Assembly: GCF_003010935.1 (NCBI RefSeq)
Contig: NZ_PGGN01000002.1
Location: 310,001 to 374,000 of the forward strand
Reading direction: 5' to 3'
Source of the DNA: Phyllobacterium endophyticum
GTDB taxonomy: Bacteria; Pseudomonadota; Alphaproteobacteria; Rhizobiales; Rhizobiaceae
Length of the DNA: 64,000 nucleotides
Shown here: positions 8,327 to 16,534 of the stretch, one piece after another
Layout of the letters: each line of letters begins with the position of its first letter
Position numbering within the stretch: position 1 is the first letter of the stretch
Position numbers and translations under genes: made by a program
Notes under the pieces: model-generated
The model's database searches: none
What the model saw: only the letters and a program-made list of their open reading frames with translations
Told to the model about the DNA's origin: nothing

Positions 8327-9685
8327 TTGACCAGGAAACGCGAGAAAAACAGCTACGATCGCTTCCTGCAACAGCGGCTTGGCAATTACTATTACAAGCG
8401 CCGCGTGCCGGCGGAAGTTGCCGACGCTGACGATCGCGCACCACATGTCCGCATAGCGCTCAAGACGGATGACGTCACAATCGCGCGGGCCAAGCGGGAC
8501 GCGCTCGAAATTGCCGACAATGAGTTTTGGGCTTCGCTGCTGAGTGGCAGCAACGCCGCGATCGCGCAAAGGCTATATTCCGCTGCCGTCAAACGGGCGC
8601 AGGCCTATGGGTTCTCATACAAGCCCGTAGCTGATCTGGCGCGCGATGCGTCACGTGCTGACATCGTAGATCGCTTTGAGTTGATCAATGAGCGCACGCA
8701 ACCCGCGGTGGAGACCGCTTTGCTTGGCGGTGTGTCGCGTCCCAATGCCAAGGTTTCCGAAGCCTTCAAGACTTATCTCGAACAGATCGTTCCAGATGAG
8801 CACATGGGCAAGAGCGCATTTCAGAAATACCAATGGAAAAAGGTCAAGCAGCGAGCGGTCAACAACTTCGTTGAACTGATCGGCGACAAGGCCATGACTG
8901 AGATCACCCGCGATGATGCTCGGGAGCTTTATGATCACTGGATGAAGCGGATAGCGCCGAAGTCCGGACGCGCGACGCACTCCCCATCGTCTGGCAATCG
9001 CGACGTGGGCAACATGCGAGTGCTCTACAAGGCTTACTTCGAATATATGGGGGATCACGAGCGAAAGAATCCGTTCGATGGACTGTCCTTTTCGGAGAAG
9101 CGGAAAAAAACGCGGCCACCGTTTCCCCTTGAATGGATCACAGACACCATTCTCAAGCCAGGTTCATTGTCCACCATGAACAGCGAGGGGCGCGGCGTTG
9201 TGCTTGCGCTGATCGAGACAGGAGCGCGGCCGAGCGAGCTTTGCAACCTGACGCCGGATGCGATCTGTCTTGAGGCGGCAATCCCTCATCTGAAAATCAA
9301 GCCGCGTGAAGATCCCGACGACCCACGCGAAGTGAAAACCGATTCATCTATCCGTGAGGTGCCTTTGGTTGGTGTCGCCCTGGAAGTGTTCAAGCAACAT
9401 CCAAACGGCTTTCCGCGATACAGGAACAAGGAAAATCACATGTCGAAGGCGTTGAACAAATACTTCAACGCCCGCGCGTTGTTTCCGTCGCCGGACCACA
9501 AGATTTACTCTTTTCGCCATTCGTTTGAGGATCGCATGAAGGATGCAAATTTGCATGACGACCTGCGCCGGCTGTTGATGGGGCACGCTATCGATCGTCC
9601 TACTTATGGTTCGGGGGGATCATTGGAATGGAAGCGTGATGAAATGCTTAAGATCGCGCTTCCGTTCGATGCTTCGATCGTTTGA
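8327..9685 (+). CDS. int: Tyrosine recombinase, phage integrase
   Basis: A 452-residue site-specific recombinase. The N-terminal part (LGNYYYKRRVP) is the arm-binding type; a core-binding region follows at about 140-260. The catalytic set is Arg301 (ETGARPSEL), Lys338, Arg397 in YSFRH (the usual first His is Tyr), His420 and the nucleophile Tyr427 in RPTYG. The best start is a TTG directly after an in-frame stop; there is no ATG near the conserved N-terminus. It would integrate and excise the prophage at tRNA-Leu. Its 3' end overlaps a convergent gene by 38 bases. Confidence 0.93.
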   Translation: MTRKREKNSYDRFLQQRLGNYYYKRRVPAEVADADDRAPHVRIALKTDDVTIARAKRDALEIADNEFWASLLSGSNAAIAQRLYSAAVKRAQAYGFSYKPVADLARDASRADIVDRFELINERTQPAVETALLGGVSRPNAKVSEAFKTYLEQIVPDEHMGKSAFQKYQWKKVKQRAVNNFVELIGDKAMTEITRDDARELYDHWMKRIAPKSGRATHSPSSGNRDVGNMRVLYKAYFEYMGDHERKNPFDGLSFSEKRKKTRPPFPLEWITDTILKPGSLSTMNSEGRGVVLALIETGARPSELCNLTPDAICLEAAIPHLKIKPREDPDDPREVKTDSSIREVPLVGVALEVFKQHPNGFPRYRNKENHMSKALNKYFNARALFPSPDHKIYSFRHSFEDRMKDANLHDDLRRLLMGHAIDRPTYGSGGSLEWKRDEMLKIALPFDASIV

Positions 9686-9875
9686 CTCGAGCAGCTGCGG
9701 CGGCAACCACATTCTCTACGTCCCGTTGCATATCGAGCTCGTGCTCCAGTCGCTTCCACAATGGAAGATAGATGCTGGCATCCTTAGCCCGCGACATGAC
9801 GAATGCCAATTTGTCGAGGCATTCCTCCAGTTTCGCGGAGTTGATGACCACGGGTGGTTTCGGGGATCTTGCCAT
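9648..9875 (-). CDS. Small phage protein, unknown
   Basis: A 75-residue hydrophilic, mostly helical protein starting MARSPKPPVVINSAK, with GGGAG 11 bases upstream of the ATG. A GTG at 9932 would lengthen it by 19 residues and overlap the HNH gene. It is the last gene of the leftward early operon and runs into the end of int. I do not recognise it. Confidence 0.6.
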   Translation of the reverse strand: MARSPKPPVVINSAKLEECLDKLAFVMSRAKDASIYLPLWKRLEHELDMQRDVENVVAAAAARVKRSKHRTEARS

Positions 9876-9912
9876 TAGGCGTCCGCTCCCTCGATGAAAT
9901 CGCAGACGTAGT

Positions 9913-10332
9913 TCATCCGACAATCGCTCCACGTGTCGTGATGCTCCTGAATAGCTTGCGGGGTGGCAGGGATTTGGAACTGGGCGCGTGCTCCTTCTCG
10001 ACCTCGCGAAAGCCTGGCGACTTAATGGTGCCTTTCGACCGCTTCATCCCGAGGTGCTTTTCCTCGCGGCGCTTGGCTTCTGCAATTACCGTGACATCGA
10101 CCTTCGTCTTCGGCTTATGACAGCATTCTACGCCGAGCAGCTGACCGTCGTCGGCCGTCAGCTTGGCGCTCTTCTCGATCTCAAGGCCATCTGCCTTGAT
10201 GTGGTCGACGTGATACGGCTTCTTGCCCAGGATCAGCCCACAGCCCTCACAGAACACGCCATGGACCGGGTGCATCGCCCGTTTCACGATCTGGGCGTAG
10301 ACAGTCTTGGTGAACTCGCGCCGGGCCATCAT
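9913..10332 (-). CDS. HNH endonuclease-like protein
   Basis: A 139-residue protein with paired cysteines CEGC, the HNH core YHVDHIKADGL and a second metal-binding site in ECCHKPKT. This matches small phage HNH nucleases. The very basic C-terminal tail (KRREEKHLGMKRSKG) could bind DNA. It starts within the stop codon of the ASCH-like gene (ATGA). A role in phage DNA processing or recombination is inferred from its operon. Confidence 0.75.
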   Translation of the reverse strand: MMARREFTKTVYAQIVKRAMHPVHGVFCEGCGLILGKKPYHVDHIKADGLEIEKSAKLTADDGQLLGVECCHKPKTKVDVTVIAEAKRREEKHLGMKRSKGTIKSPGFREVEKEHAPSSKSLPPRKLFRSITTRGAIVG

Positions 10333-10964
10333 GCAACCCCATCGATGTTCTGCTTGATCACTTCAAAGGTGACAGCGACAATCCAGGGGTTATCTTCCCA
10401 CGCGCCTGCGCCGTTGATGTGGTCCCATAGGGCGGCATAGGCACTCACCGGAGAGCCGAAGCGGTGATCACCCTCAAATCCCCAATCGCAACCGGCCTTT
10501 ACTGCCGCCGTAGGAGCGAGAGGCATTCGGATCAATCCTTCGGCTATGGCATCGTCTCGGCTGATGTCCTGCAACCGTTCCACGCGAACGTCGGTAACGA
10601 TCAGCGTGAGACGGGAAACCGCTCTAGGCATATGAATGGCGGGAAGCTTGTCGCGCTTCCACGCCCAAACATAACTGTATTGCGCGCTTCCGTCCGCGAC
10701 GTAGCCGATGCCATTTCCAGTGTCGGCGATGGTCTCGCGCACCCAAAGGCGGTCGCCAATCTCATAGCGGACATAGTCGGGTGCGATTGCTGGTAGATCC
10801 GCCGTTTCGACGCCGAATGTTCCGCCGCCGGAGTTCGAAATTTGCCATGTGCCATTCGCCAACAATTCAGGCTGCGGCTTCATGATCCGACGTGTCTGCG
10901 TCTTTCGACCATCCAGCAGTGCACAGACCATCGGCGCGCTGAATAGGATAGGGCGGTCGGTCAT
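10329..10964 (-). CDS. Phage ASCH-like domain protein
   Basis: A 211-residue protein that opens with MTDRPILFSAPMVCALLDGRK and TQTRR, the hallmark of a family present in many temperate phages. The YEIGDRLWVRET and VTDVRVERLQDIS stretches resemble ASCH/PUA-like RNA- or modified-base-binding folds. Function in phages is unknown. It is translationally coupled on both sides by short overlaps in the leftward early operon. Confidence 0.75.
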   Translation of the reverse strand: MTDRPILFSAPMVCALLDGRKTQTRRIMKPQPELLANGTWQISNSGGGTFGVETADLPAIAPDYVRYEIGDRLWVRETIADTGNGIGYVADGSAQYSYVWAWKRDKLPAIHMPRAVSRLTLIVTDVRVERLQDISRDDAIAEGLIRMPLAPTAAVKAGCDWGFEGDHRFGSPVSAYAALWDHINGAGAWEDNPWIVAVTFEVIKQNIDGVA

Positions 10965-11158
10965 TACAGCATCTCCCGTGCTGCTTGAAGAGCATCAATG
11001 AGAACGTCGAGGTTTACGAGACCGTTGATGAAAATCGTATGGGTTTCGCATCCATCCTCATCCTCTAAGATGGCTACACCGCCGTTCTCCACGCACAGGA
11101 AAACTACGGCTTGCCGCGGCAATACAACGTTTGTTTCGTCTTCGTTTAGCTGGATCAT
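10964..11158 (-). CDS. Small phage protein, unknown
   Basis: A 64-residue acidic protein (MIQLNEDETNVVLPRQ start) whose ATG overlaps the stop of the upstream gene as TGATG; a longer in-frame start at 11173 is less likely. It appears as beta-strands followed by a C-terminal helix. Not recognised. Part of the coupled leftward operon. Confidence 0.6.
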   Translation of the reverse strand: MIQLNEDETNVVLPRQAVVFLCVENGGVAILEDEDGCETHTIFINGLVNLDVLIDALQAAREML

Positions 11159-11334
11159 CAGTTTGCCTCCCACTTTTCAGCCGAGAGGACGCGATCGAGA
11201 TAGCGCGCCAAGGCAGGCTCGTGCATCGCATCAAGCCGGAGCTGTTCGTTTGTTGCGGTTTGCTTTTCGATGAACTCGGCAAGACGGGTTTTTGATCGGC
11301 GAACGTGGCTCGGGGCGTAGAGAGCGGAGGTCAT
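11158..11334 (-). CDS. Small phage protein, unknown
   Basis: A 58-residue ORF read by hand (start MTSALYAPSHVRRSKTRLAE, end EKWEAN). It is linked by ATGA and TGATG overlaps to both neighbours, which is the strongest evidence that it is translated. Charged and helical; no known domain. Confidence 0.6.
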   Translation of the reverse strand: MTSALYAPSHVRRSKTRLAEFIEKQTATNEQLRLDAMHEPALARYLDRVLSAEKWEAN

Positions 11335-11546
11335 GCTGTTTTCCTTGCTGCCCAGATGCGGCGGTTCTCTCGATTGCGGCGGTTTCGGTCACGAAGATCG
11401 CGAGCAAGGCTTGATGCCATGTCGTGAATCACTTCATCGTGGAAGGCGGAAAGGCCATGTTTCCCAAGAGCCGATTGGATCGCGTCATTGATGGTTGGGC
11501 CGTCAAAGCTGCGAATGAATTCCTCTTTGCGGGCGCGGCTGGTCAT
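11331..11546 (-). CDS. Small phage protein, unknown
   Basis: A 71-residue basic protein beginning MTSRARKEEFIRSFDG, with an arginine-rich C-terminus (RDRNRRNRENRR). The ATG overlaps the end of the DUF1367-like gene and its stop overlaps the next start. The basic tail suggests nucleic-acid contact, but the function is unknown. Confidence 0.6.
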   Translation of the reverse strand: MTSRARKEEFIRSFDGPTINDAIQSALGKHGLSAFHDEVIHDMASSLARDLRDRNRRNRENRRIWAARKTA

Positions 11547-12019
11547 GACGCCCTCGCGAGGTGATTTGCTTGTGAACGGTAGGGCGCGTCGACAATGGCG
11601 ATGATCTCGTCGCGGACCGCTTCCCAGTCTTCTTCGTGGGTCAGTCGGTTGCACATCATCCAGACGGCGCGGTCGAAGAACTTGCGGAAACCAGCTTGGT
11701 CAAGGGAAGCGAACTTGATCGACTTGGGCGTGTAGTGAACCTCGCCGTTGTGATCGACCTTCGTCTCGACATGGCCGGTCGCATATTTGAGCCAGGTCAA
11801 AAGGCTTTCGTCATCGCCATCCCATGCTCCGCCGTCGACGACCCGCTTCATCAGCAAGAACATCATGCGGTGATGAGCCGGATTGCGGGGCATGTGAACT
11901 TCGACAAGGCATTGCTTACCGATCTTCATCGCACTCAGAATCTCCATGCCGTCGGTATCGCACGCCACAAGGACGTGCTTGCCGTTGATAACCTCGTGAG
12001 AGAACGCGGCCGTGCTCAT
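11543..12019 (-). CDS. DUF1367-like phage protein
   Basis: A 158-residue protein with the phrase VEVHMPRNPAHHRMMFLLM and later FRKFFDRAVWMMCNRL, which fit the DUF1367 pattern (a lambda-type phage family near recombination genes). It lies directly after the RecT-like gene. The family is associated with phage recombination regions; its biochemical role is not known. Confidence 0.65.
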   Translation of the reverse strand: MSTAAFSHEVINGKHVLVACDTDGMEILSAMKIGKQCLVEVHMPRNPAHHRMMFLLMKRVVDGGAWDGDDESLLTWLKYATGHVETKVDHNGEVHYTPKSIKFASLDQAGFRKFFDRAVWMMCNRLTHEEDWEAVRDEIIAIVDAPYRSQANHLARAS

Positions 12020-12022
12020 CGC

Positions 12023-13060
12023 TTATCCTGTCACCCGGTCGTAATGCTGCTGCATGATGGCAACCAGCGCTTCCCAATCTGGAGGGAAGAACGTCTCCTG
12101 CAGGTGGGCGAACTCGCAACGAAGCTCTTCCCAGTCGCCCTCGTCCTGGACACAGGCAAAGCGGGTTTCAGCATCCTTCAGAACATCATCTGGATTGGTG
12201 AAATCCTGCTTGGCAGGCTGCTGTTTCGATGGCGACGGCGGTGTGAGGTCCATCGTCTGCTGTTCATCGTCGGCGATGACCTGAGCTTCTTCGATCTCGG
12301 TTTCGCCTTCATCATCGCCACGGTCATTATCGAATCCGTTATCCGGTATCGGATCAATGCCGCTAAGTTTCGTGGGCGAGGGTGGGACTAGCGAAGTCGT
12401 CGATTCTGGCTCATAGATTTCGCCAGCGATCTCGCGGGCCTCATACTCATCGGTGATGCCGCCGAGGACATCGGCAAAGAGCTCCCGCAGGCAATAGCCA
12501 GCCGCGCGCCATTGCTGCATACGCTGCGGATAGCGGAACCATGGCGCCTCGTTAGGCACATCGTTCCACTGCTTGGTGTTCCAGTCCTGCTTCTTGACGA
12601 ATGGGCGTTCATCCCAGAGACCGGCACGCTTTGCATCGGCGATCGAGAACTCTACACGCTTCTGCTCGCCGGTATCTGCGCGCTTGGCCTCGCACCAGCC
12701 GACACCGCGCGCCTCGTCATATCCGGTGCGGATGTATGCGGCCTTTTTTGAGCGCCGGGCCACGTTGATGATACCATCGCCATAGAGGGCAGGCTTGCCA
12801 CCGATGACGGTGAAACTGCGCAGCGCGACCATAGGCGGCAAGCCAAGCTCGGCCCCGGCCATGATGGCAATAGCAACCGCGCTGACCGCATCATTGCCTG
12901 TTTTCTTTCCCACAAGAGCCTTCGGCGCCAAACCAGCCGATACGACCATGGTCGACACGCGCCAGATTTCTTCGATCGACTGAGGAACGATGGCATGCAC
13001 ACTGCCACCAACCATCAATGCAGGTGGGCGACTGTCTAGGATTTGTGCTGGAGCGTTCAT
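12023..13060 (-). CDS. Putative RecT/Bet-like single-strand annealing protein
   Basis: A 345-residue protein. Residues 25-220 carry the pattern AIAIMAGAELGLPPMVALRS, GGKPALYGDGIINVARRS, a WFRYPQRM box and LRELFADVLGGITDEYE, typical of phage recombinases of the RecT/Redbeta group. The C-terminal third is acidic and low-complexity, followed by a separate helical end. It would anneal single-stranded DNA in phage recombination. No exonuclease partner is obvious nearby; the downstream 343-residue coiled-coil protein is a possible partner. Confidence 0.6.
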   Translation of the reverse strand: MNAPAQILDSRPPALMVGGSVHAIVPQSIEEIWRVSTMVVSAGLAPKALVGKKTGNDAVSAVAIAIMAGAELGLPPMVALRSFTVIGGKPALYGDGIINVARRSKKAAYIRTGYDEARGVGWCEAKRADTGEQKRVEFSIADAKRAGLWDERPFVKKQDWNTKQWNDVPNEAPWFRYPQRMQQWRAAGYCLRELFADVLGGITDEYEAREIAGEIYEPESTTSLVPPSPTKLSGIDPIPDNGFDNDRGDDEGETEIEEAQVIADDEQQTMDLTPPSPSKQQPAKQDFTNPDDVLKDAETRFACVQDEGDWEELRCEFAHLQETFFPPDWEALVAIMQQHYDRVTG

Positions 13061-13293
13061 GCCGCTTCTCCTGTTGGTGGTGTCTCTGGCTCGACGATGC
13101 GAAGCACCGATCGTTCAGCGCGATCAGATTTGGATTTGATCTCAGTGACGGTGGCTTTTGTCTCGCCGCGGCTGGTTTCGACGTAGACCCTCTGTCCGAC
13201 CTCAACGGGAATGTCGGAGAAGAAGTCATACGTCTTGTCGCTGAAGCCGAATTTGACGGCGACGATCAGGTGTTCTGAGAGAGCGTCGCTCAT
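13057..13293 (-). CDS. Small beta-rich phage protein
   Basis: A 78-residue protein (HLIVAVKFGFSDKTYDFF, then VEVGQRVYVETSRGETKATV) that reads like a small SH3/KOW-type or PriA-N-terminal-like barrel. It overlaps both neighbours by four bases. Placement between the RecT-like gene and the coiled-coil gene suggests a DNA-recombination role; this is inference. Confidence 0.6.
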   Translation of the reverse strand: MSDALSEHLIVAVKFGFSDKTYDFFSDIPVEVGQRVYVETSRGETKATVTEIKSKSDRAERSVLRIVEPETPPTGEAA

Positions 13294-14321
13294 GCTGCCC
13301 TCTTTTCTTCGAAGCGCTCGACACCGTCGAGCTCGTGTCCGGCGCGAACGGCGCGGTTGGCGAGCTGCTCGACGAGGGCCTTCATCTCGGGATGATCCTT
13401 GAGGGCTTGGAGCGCCTTGTCGTAATCAGTGATGCGTGCGGAAACGAAGGTGCGCAGCGCGAGCTTCGACCCAGTTCGGCCGGCTGTGACATTGCGGGCC
13501 TGCGCCTCCTTGTCAGCCTCGGCGGCAAGCTTGGCCAGACGCTCTGCATCCGCCTTTGCTGCCTCGTCTACCGGATCATTCGGATTGGAAGAGATGTTTT
13601 TCGCAGCTCGCGCGGCTTCATCCGCTTCTCGCCGGGCCCGGTCGGCTTCCTCGCGAGCCTTGCGCTGGCGTTCCTGCTCAAGACGATCCTGCTCGTTCAG
13701 ATAGGCGTCAGCTGCGCGCTTGATCTTGGTGGACAGAAGTTTCGGTTCTTCCTTGAGATCGCGGAACTTCTCGTCAACCCGGCGACCCTCATCGAGGCTC
13801 GGCTGCTTTTCAACCTTGTGCAAGGCAGTGGCCTTGTTGGCGATGGCAGTCAGTCGCTTCGACCAGACAGCGGCTTTGTCCGCCTGCTCTCTCGTCGTGA
13901 TAGGCGTCTTGAGGAAGTTCTCAGCGATTTCCTTCTCGCTCTCGAATTCAGCTTTCAGCGCCTCGAAAGGATCAGAAGGAAGGTTCGACAGGACCTGGGC
14001 TGGCCCAGGCTCGCGCGGCCATGGTTTGCCACTCCGGACAGCCTGGTAGGTCTCTTCCGAGATTGGGTTGCGGCAAGCGTACGTCCAGACCGCATCGGCT
14101 TCTGTGAGCTTGCCATCAACGAGGCAAATAAGCTTGCCCTTCGGATCAATCCAGATGGCAACCGTGTTCCAGGGTCCATCCTTGTAGGCGCGGCGCCGGA
14201 AGAAGCCGGACTTGGGATCAGCTTCTGAAACGCCGAGAGTTTTCATATGATCGCGGGAGAGCTCGCCGCAATCACCAACCAGTTCCAATGCTTTGAAATA
14301 CCATGCGTAGTGATCGGTCAT
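13290..14321 (-). CDS. Phage protein with long charged coiled coil
   Basis: A 343-residue protein started at the ATG that overlaps the previous stop (TGATG); a GTG one codon earlier is possible. Residues 1-100 form a globular domain with several tryptophans. Residues about 125-290 are a charged Ala/Glu/Lys/Arg coiled coil (EQERQRKAREEADRARREAD). Proteins of this layout often accompany RecT-like genes in temperate phages. I do not recognise a catalytic motif. Confidence 0.6.
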   Translation of the reverse strand: MTDHYAWYFKALELVGDCGELSRDHMKTLGVSEADPKSGFFRRRAYKDGPWNTVAIWIDPKGKLICLVDGKLTEADAVWTYACRNPISEETYQAVRSGKPWPREPGPAQVLSNLPSDPFEALKAEFESEKEIAENFLKTPITTREQADKAAVWSKRLTAIANKATALHKVEKQPSLDEGRRVDEKFRDLKEEPKLLSTKIKRAADAYLNEQDRLEQERQRKAREEADRARREADEAARAAKNISSNPNDPVDEAAKADAERLAKLAAEADKEAQARNVTAGRTGSKLALRTFVSARITDYDKALQALKDHPEMKALVEQLANRAVRAGHELDGVERFEEKRAA

Positions 14322-14494
14322 CACGCGACTTCCTTCCGTTCAAAAACTGAGTTGTAGGCACGCTTCAGTGCCAAAATGACCGTGCCGTCGGGCTCAGCGC
14401 GCAGGCGGCTTTCGAGATGTTTGAGCGCATCTTCGCGGGAGAGCCGATCGATGATCGACAGGTCAGAAGCGATGCAGATCTGGGCTGCGGTCAT
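14321..14494 (-). CDS. Small phage protein, unknown
   Basis: A 57-residue ORF read by hand (MTAAQICIASDLSIIDRLSR start, ERKEVA end). It overlaps the next gene as TGATG and the lipoprotein gene as ATGA. Likely three short helices. Not recognised. Confidence 0.6.
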   Translation of the reverse strand: MTAAQICIASDLSIIDRLSREDALKHLESRLRAEPDGTVILALKRAYNSVFERKEVA

Positions 14495-14682
14495 TTCGGA
14501 CTCCGCGAACCGCTACCCATTTCACTGGACCGATTGCTCGTCCGCAAACCGCATTGGTAGTAACCGTCAGCGCATGAGTACCGCGTGGCGGCCTCAATCT
14601 CGCGTGGCGTCCAGGAGTTGTATGTGCCGCAACCGGACAGCTGCAGGGCAGCAATTACGATGAGAATTTTGCGCGGAATCAT
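14491..14682 (-). CDS. Small phage lipoprotein
   Basis: A 63-residue protein with a lipoprotein signal peptide: MIPRKILIVIAALQLSGCG has a lipobox LSGC with Cys18. The mature part holds two more cysteines (SCADGYYQC). It overlaps the small genes on both sides by 4 bases. As an early, leftward gene it might modify the cell envelope in superinfection exclusion; that is inference. Confidence 0.6.
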   Translation of the reverse strand: MIPRKILIVIAALQLSGCGTYNSWTPREIEAATRYSCADGYYQCGLRTSNRSSEMGSGSRSPK

Positions 14683-14783
14683 TGGTCTACCTCTGGTCTG
14701 ACTTTCTCTGCTCCTTCTTCGATGCTTCCGAAAAACACGGCCACAAGGCCAAGCAGGGCGACGATGGCTACAAGGATGCTCAT
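14679..14783 (-). CDS. 34-residue membrane peptide
   Basis: A very short ORF (MSILVAIVALLGLVAVFFGS then a charged tail ending EVDQ) with one transmembrane helix. Start and stop both overlap neighbouring genes (TGATG and ATGA), so coupled translation is likely. Together with the next gene, a lipoprotein, it could form a small envelope pair. Confidence 0.55.
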   Translation of the reverse strand: MSILVAIVALLGLVAVFFGSIEEGAEKVRPEVDQ

Positions 14784-15214
14784 CAGTTTGCCCTCGACTT
14801 GAAGCCGTTGCAGATGATGTGCGTCTCGCGAGCCAGAAGCTCTTCGACGTCGCGGAAGTGACCGAGCAGGGAATACTGCTCAACCATCTGTTCGGCGGCT
14901 TCGCAGTTGAGTGGGATCAGCGCTTCGAGCTGCTGATAGACGGTCCAGCAATCCCGAGGCAGCTTAGCCAGTGAAACAGCTGTTTCCAGATCGCCTGTGA
15001 GATTGGCGTGGTCTGTGAAGAGGGCAGAAGCGGTGTTGCCAAAGCTGGTGCGAACCCAAAAAGCAGGCTTTCCCTCAGCAGCGGCGATGCAGGCGTATCG
15101 CATGGAATTGGTGTCCGGGTAGAAGCGCAGGGCATCGCCGATAGCTTCGATGAGGTAGCCGGTTTCGGCTTCGACCTGTTCCCGTGTCCTGAATTCGTGG
15201 TTGATGATGTTCAT
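14783..15214 (-). CDS. First gene of leftward early operon, unknown
   Basis: A 143-residue mostly helical protein starting MNIINHEFRTREQVEAETGY; an ATG at 15223 would add three residues. Its N-terminus is followed by an EAIGDALRFYPDTNSMRYA stretch. It is the first gene behind the operators at 15244-15296, so it is probably repressed in the lysogen. No known domain. Confidence 0.6.
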   Translation of the reverse strand: MNIINHEFRTREQVEAETGYLIEAIGDALRFYPDTNSMRYACIAAAEGKPAFWVRTSFGNTASALFTDHANLTGDLETAVSLAKLPRDCWTVYQQLEALIPLNCEAAEQMVEQYSLLGHFRDVEELLARETHIICNGFKSRAN

Positions 15215-15243
15215 TGCATCCATCCGTTGTTCGATGGACAGAA

Positions 15244-15296
15244 TATGCGATAATCGCACAATTATAGCAAGGTGCTTTTGTGCGAAAAAAGCACAA
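15244..15296. promoter_or_regulatory. Two repressor operators of the left early promoter
   Basis: 15278-15296 is the palindrome TTGTGC-GAAAAAA-GCACAA. 15244-15261 (read on the minus strand) is TTGTGCGATTATCGCATA. Both share the half-site TTGTGC with the sites next to the repressor gene. They lie 30-80 bases upstream of the leftward operon and should control it. Confidence 0.7.
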
Positions 15297-15386
15297 TTAT
15301 TTGGAATGCGCTTTCAAGCTATGGGAAAATCCGACTCGACTTGCGGTCGCGATTCTGCTTTTTATGGAACATAAGGAGAACGAAAC

Positions 15387-15611
15387 ATGGGCTTCGCGTT
15401 AGAAGAGTGTAACCGCGTGTTCGCGCTGCATGTCCGATGTGTGAACTGCATTAGGGAAAGTGTGAAAGAGATATTCGGAGGTCAGGGCGGTCCTTCAGAT
15501 GTGGACGAGTTGATAGAAAGCGGCCTGATCGAACAAGTCCGATTCGAGTGCGTTCATTGCGAAAGCGCGATCGGCCAGCTCGTAGCAATCACTTGTGAAA
15601 GCGATTGTTAA
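15387..15611 (+). CDS. Small phage protein with two CxxC pairs
   Basis: A 74-residue protein with AAGGAG and good spacing before its ATG. CVNC at residues 18-21 and CVHC at about 55-58 make a zinc-ribbon-like arrangement. It is transcribed rightward from the same regulatory gap as the leftward operon. Function unknown; a small zinc-binding regulator is the simplest guess. Confidence 0.6.
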   Translation: MGFALEECNRVFALHVRCVNCIRESVKEIFGGQGGPSDVDELIESGLIEQVRFECVHCESAIGQLVAITCESDC

Positions 15612-15644
15612 TGACGCTACTAACCAGTTGGGAAACTTCGCAAC

Positions 15645-16493
15645 CTAGCCTTTGTGAAACGGAAGGCTTTCGAGAAGGTTTTGACTTCTCACATCTCCTT
15701 GATCAGCGGCTTTGCGCCACCACTCGGCTGCCTTGGCGTCGTTCTTGTCCACACCAATGCCGTCGCGGTACAGCACGCCCATATTGTACTGGGCCTCTAG
15801 ATTGCCTTGTTCAGCTGCACGCAGCCACCATTCGGCGGCCTTAAGGGCGTTTTTTTCGGTGCCGAACCCTTCATGATACATTATCCCGAGATTAAATTGC
15901 GCATCCGCATGCCCTTGGAGTGAGGCTTGGTCAAGGTAGTCAATAGCGAGTCCGTAATTCATCGAGACATCCTCGCCGGAAACGTACAGAATGCCGAGAT
16001 TGTATTGGGCATTTGCATTTCCTTGATCTGCGGACTTGGTCCACCATTCCGCGGCTCTAGCTACGTCCTTTTGGATGCCCTTACCATGGATGTAATATGA
16101 CCCAAGGTTAGTCTGCCCGACATCGTTGCCTTGCTCAGCGGACTTGCGAAACCACTCGATTGCTATCTCGTAGTTTTGCGGGACGCCCCAACCCCGTCCA
16201 TACATCAAGCCCAGATTATTTTCCGCTGGCGCGTAATCTTGGTCTGCGGCCAATTGAAACAACTTAAGTGCTGTTGCGAGATCTTTCGTGACGCTTTCGC
16301 CATTAAGGAATAGGATGCCTAGATCATGCTGGGCCTCGGCCGAGCCTTGCTCTGCCAATGGTTTCCATTGGTTGTAGGCCTCAATATAATTGCCAGCTTT
16401 ATATGCTGTGTTGCCCTCACGCTGACCTGCCAGAGCTGGGTGTAATGCCGAAAGCATCAGGCCAACTACAAGAAAACATCTCGAAACTCGCAA
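15645..16493 (-). CDS. Secreted Sel1-repeat protein
   Basis: A 282-residue protein with a signal peptide (cleavage after ALAG) and about six Sel1-type repeats of 36 residues (A-x2-G-x2-A-x4-LG-x2-Y-x2-G-x-GV pattern, for example AEAQHDLGILFLNGESV). Such solenoids bind other proteins, here in the periplasm. It lies just behind the repressor gene on the same strand, so it could be expressed in the lysogen. That position marks it as a possible lysogenic-conversion gene. Confidence 0.8.
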   Translation of the reverse strand: MRVSRCFLVVGLMLSALHPALAGQREGNTAYKAGNYIEAYNQWKPLAEQGSAEAQHDLGILFLNGESVTKDLATALKLFQLAADQDYAPAENNLGLMYGRGWGVPQNYEIAIEWFRKSAEQGNDVGQTNLGSYYIHGKGIQKDVARAAEWWTKSADQGNANAQYNLGILYVSGEDVSMNYGLAIDYLDQASLQGHADAQFNLGIMYHEGFGTEKNALKAAEWWLRAAEQGNLEAQYNMGVLYRDGIGVDKNDAKAAEWWRKAADQGDVRSQNLLESLPFHKG

Positions 16494-16534
16494 TCGTTTC
16501 CCCCTCCCACACGACTCGCATTCAAAATCGCCCG

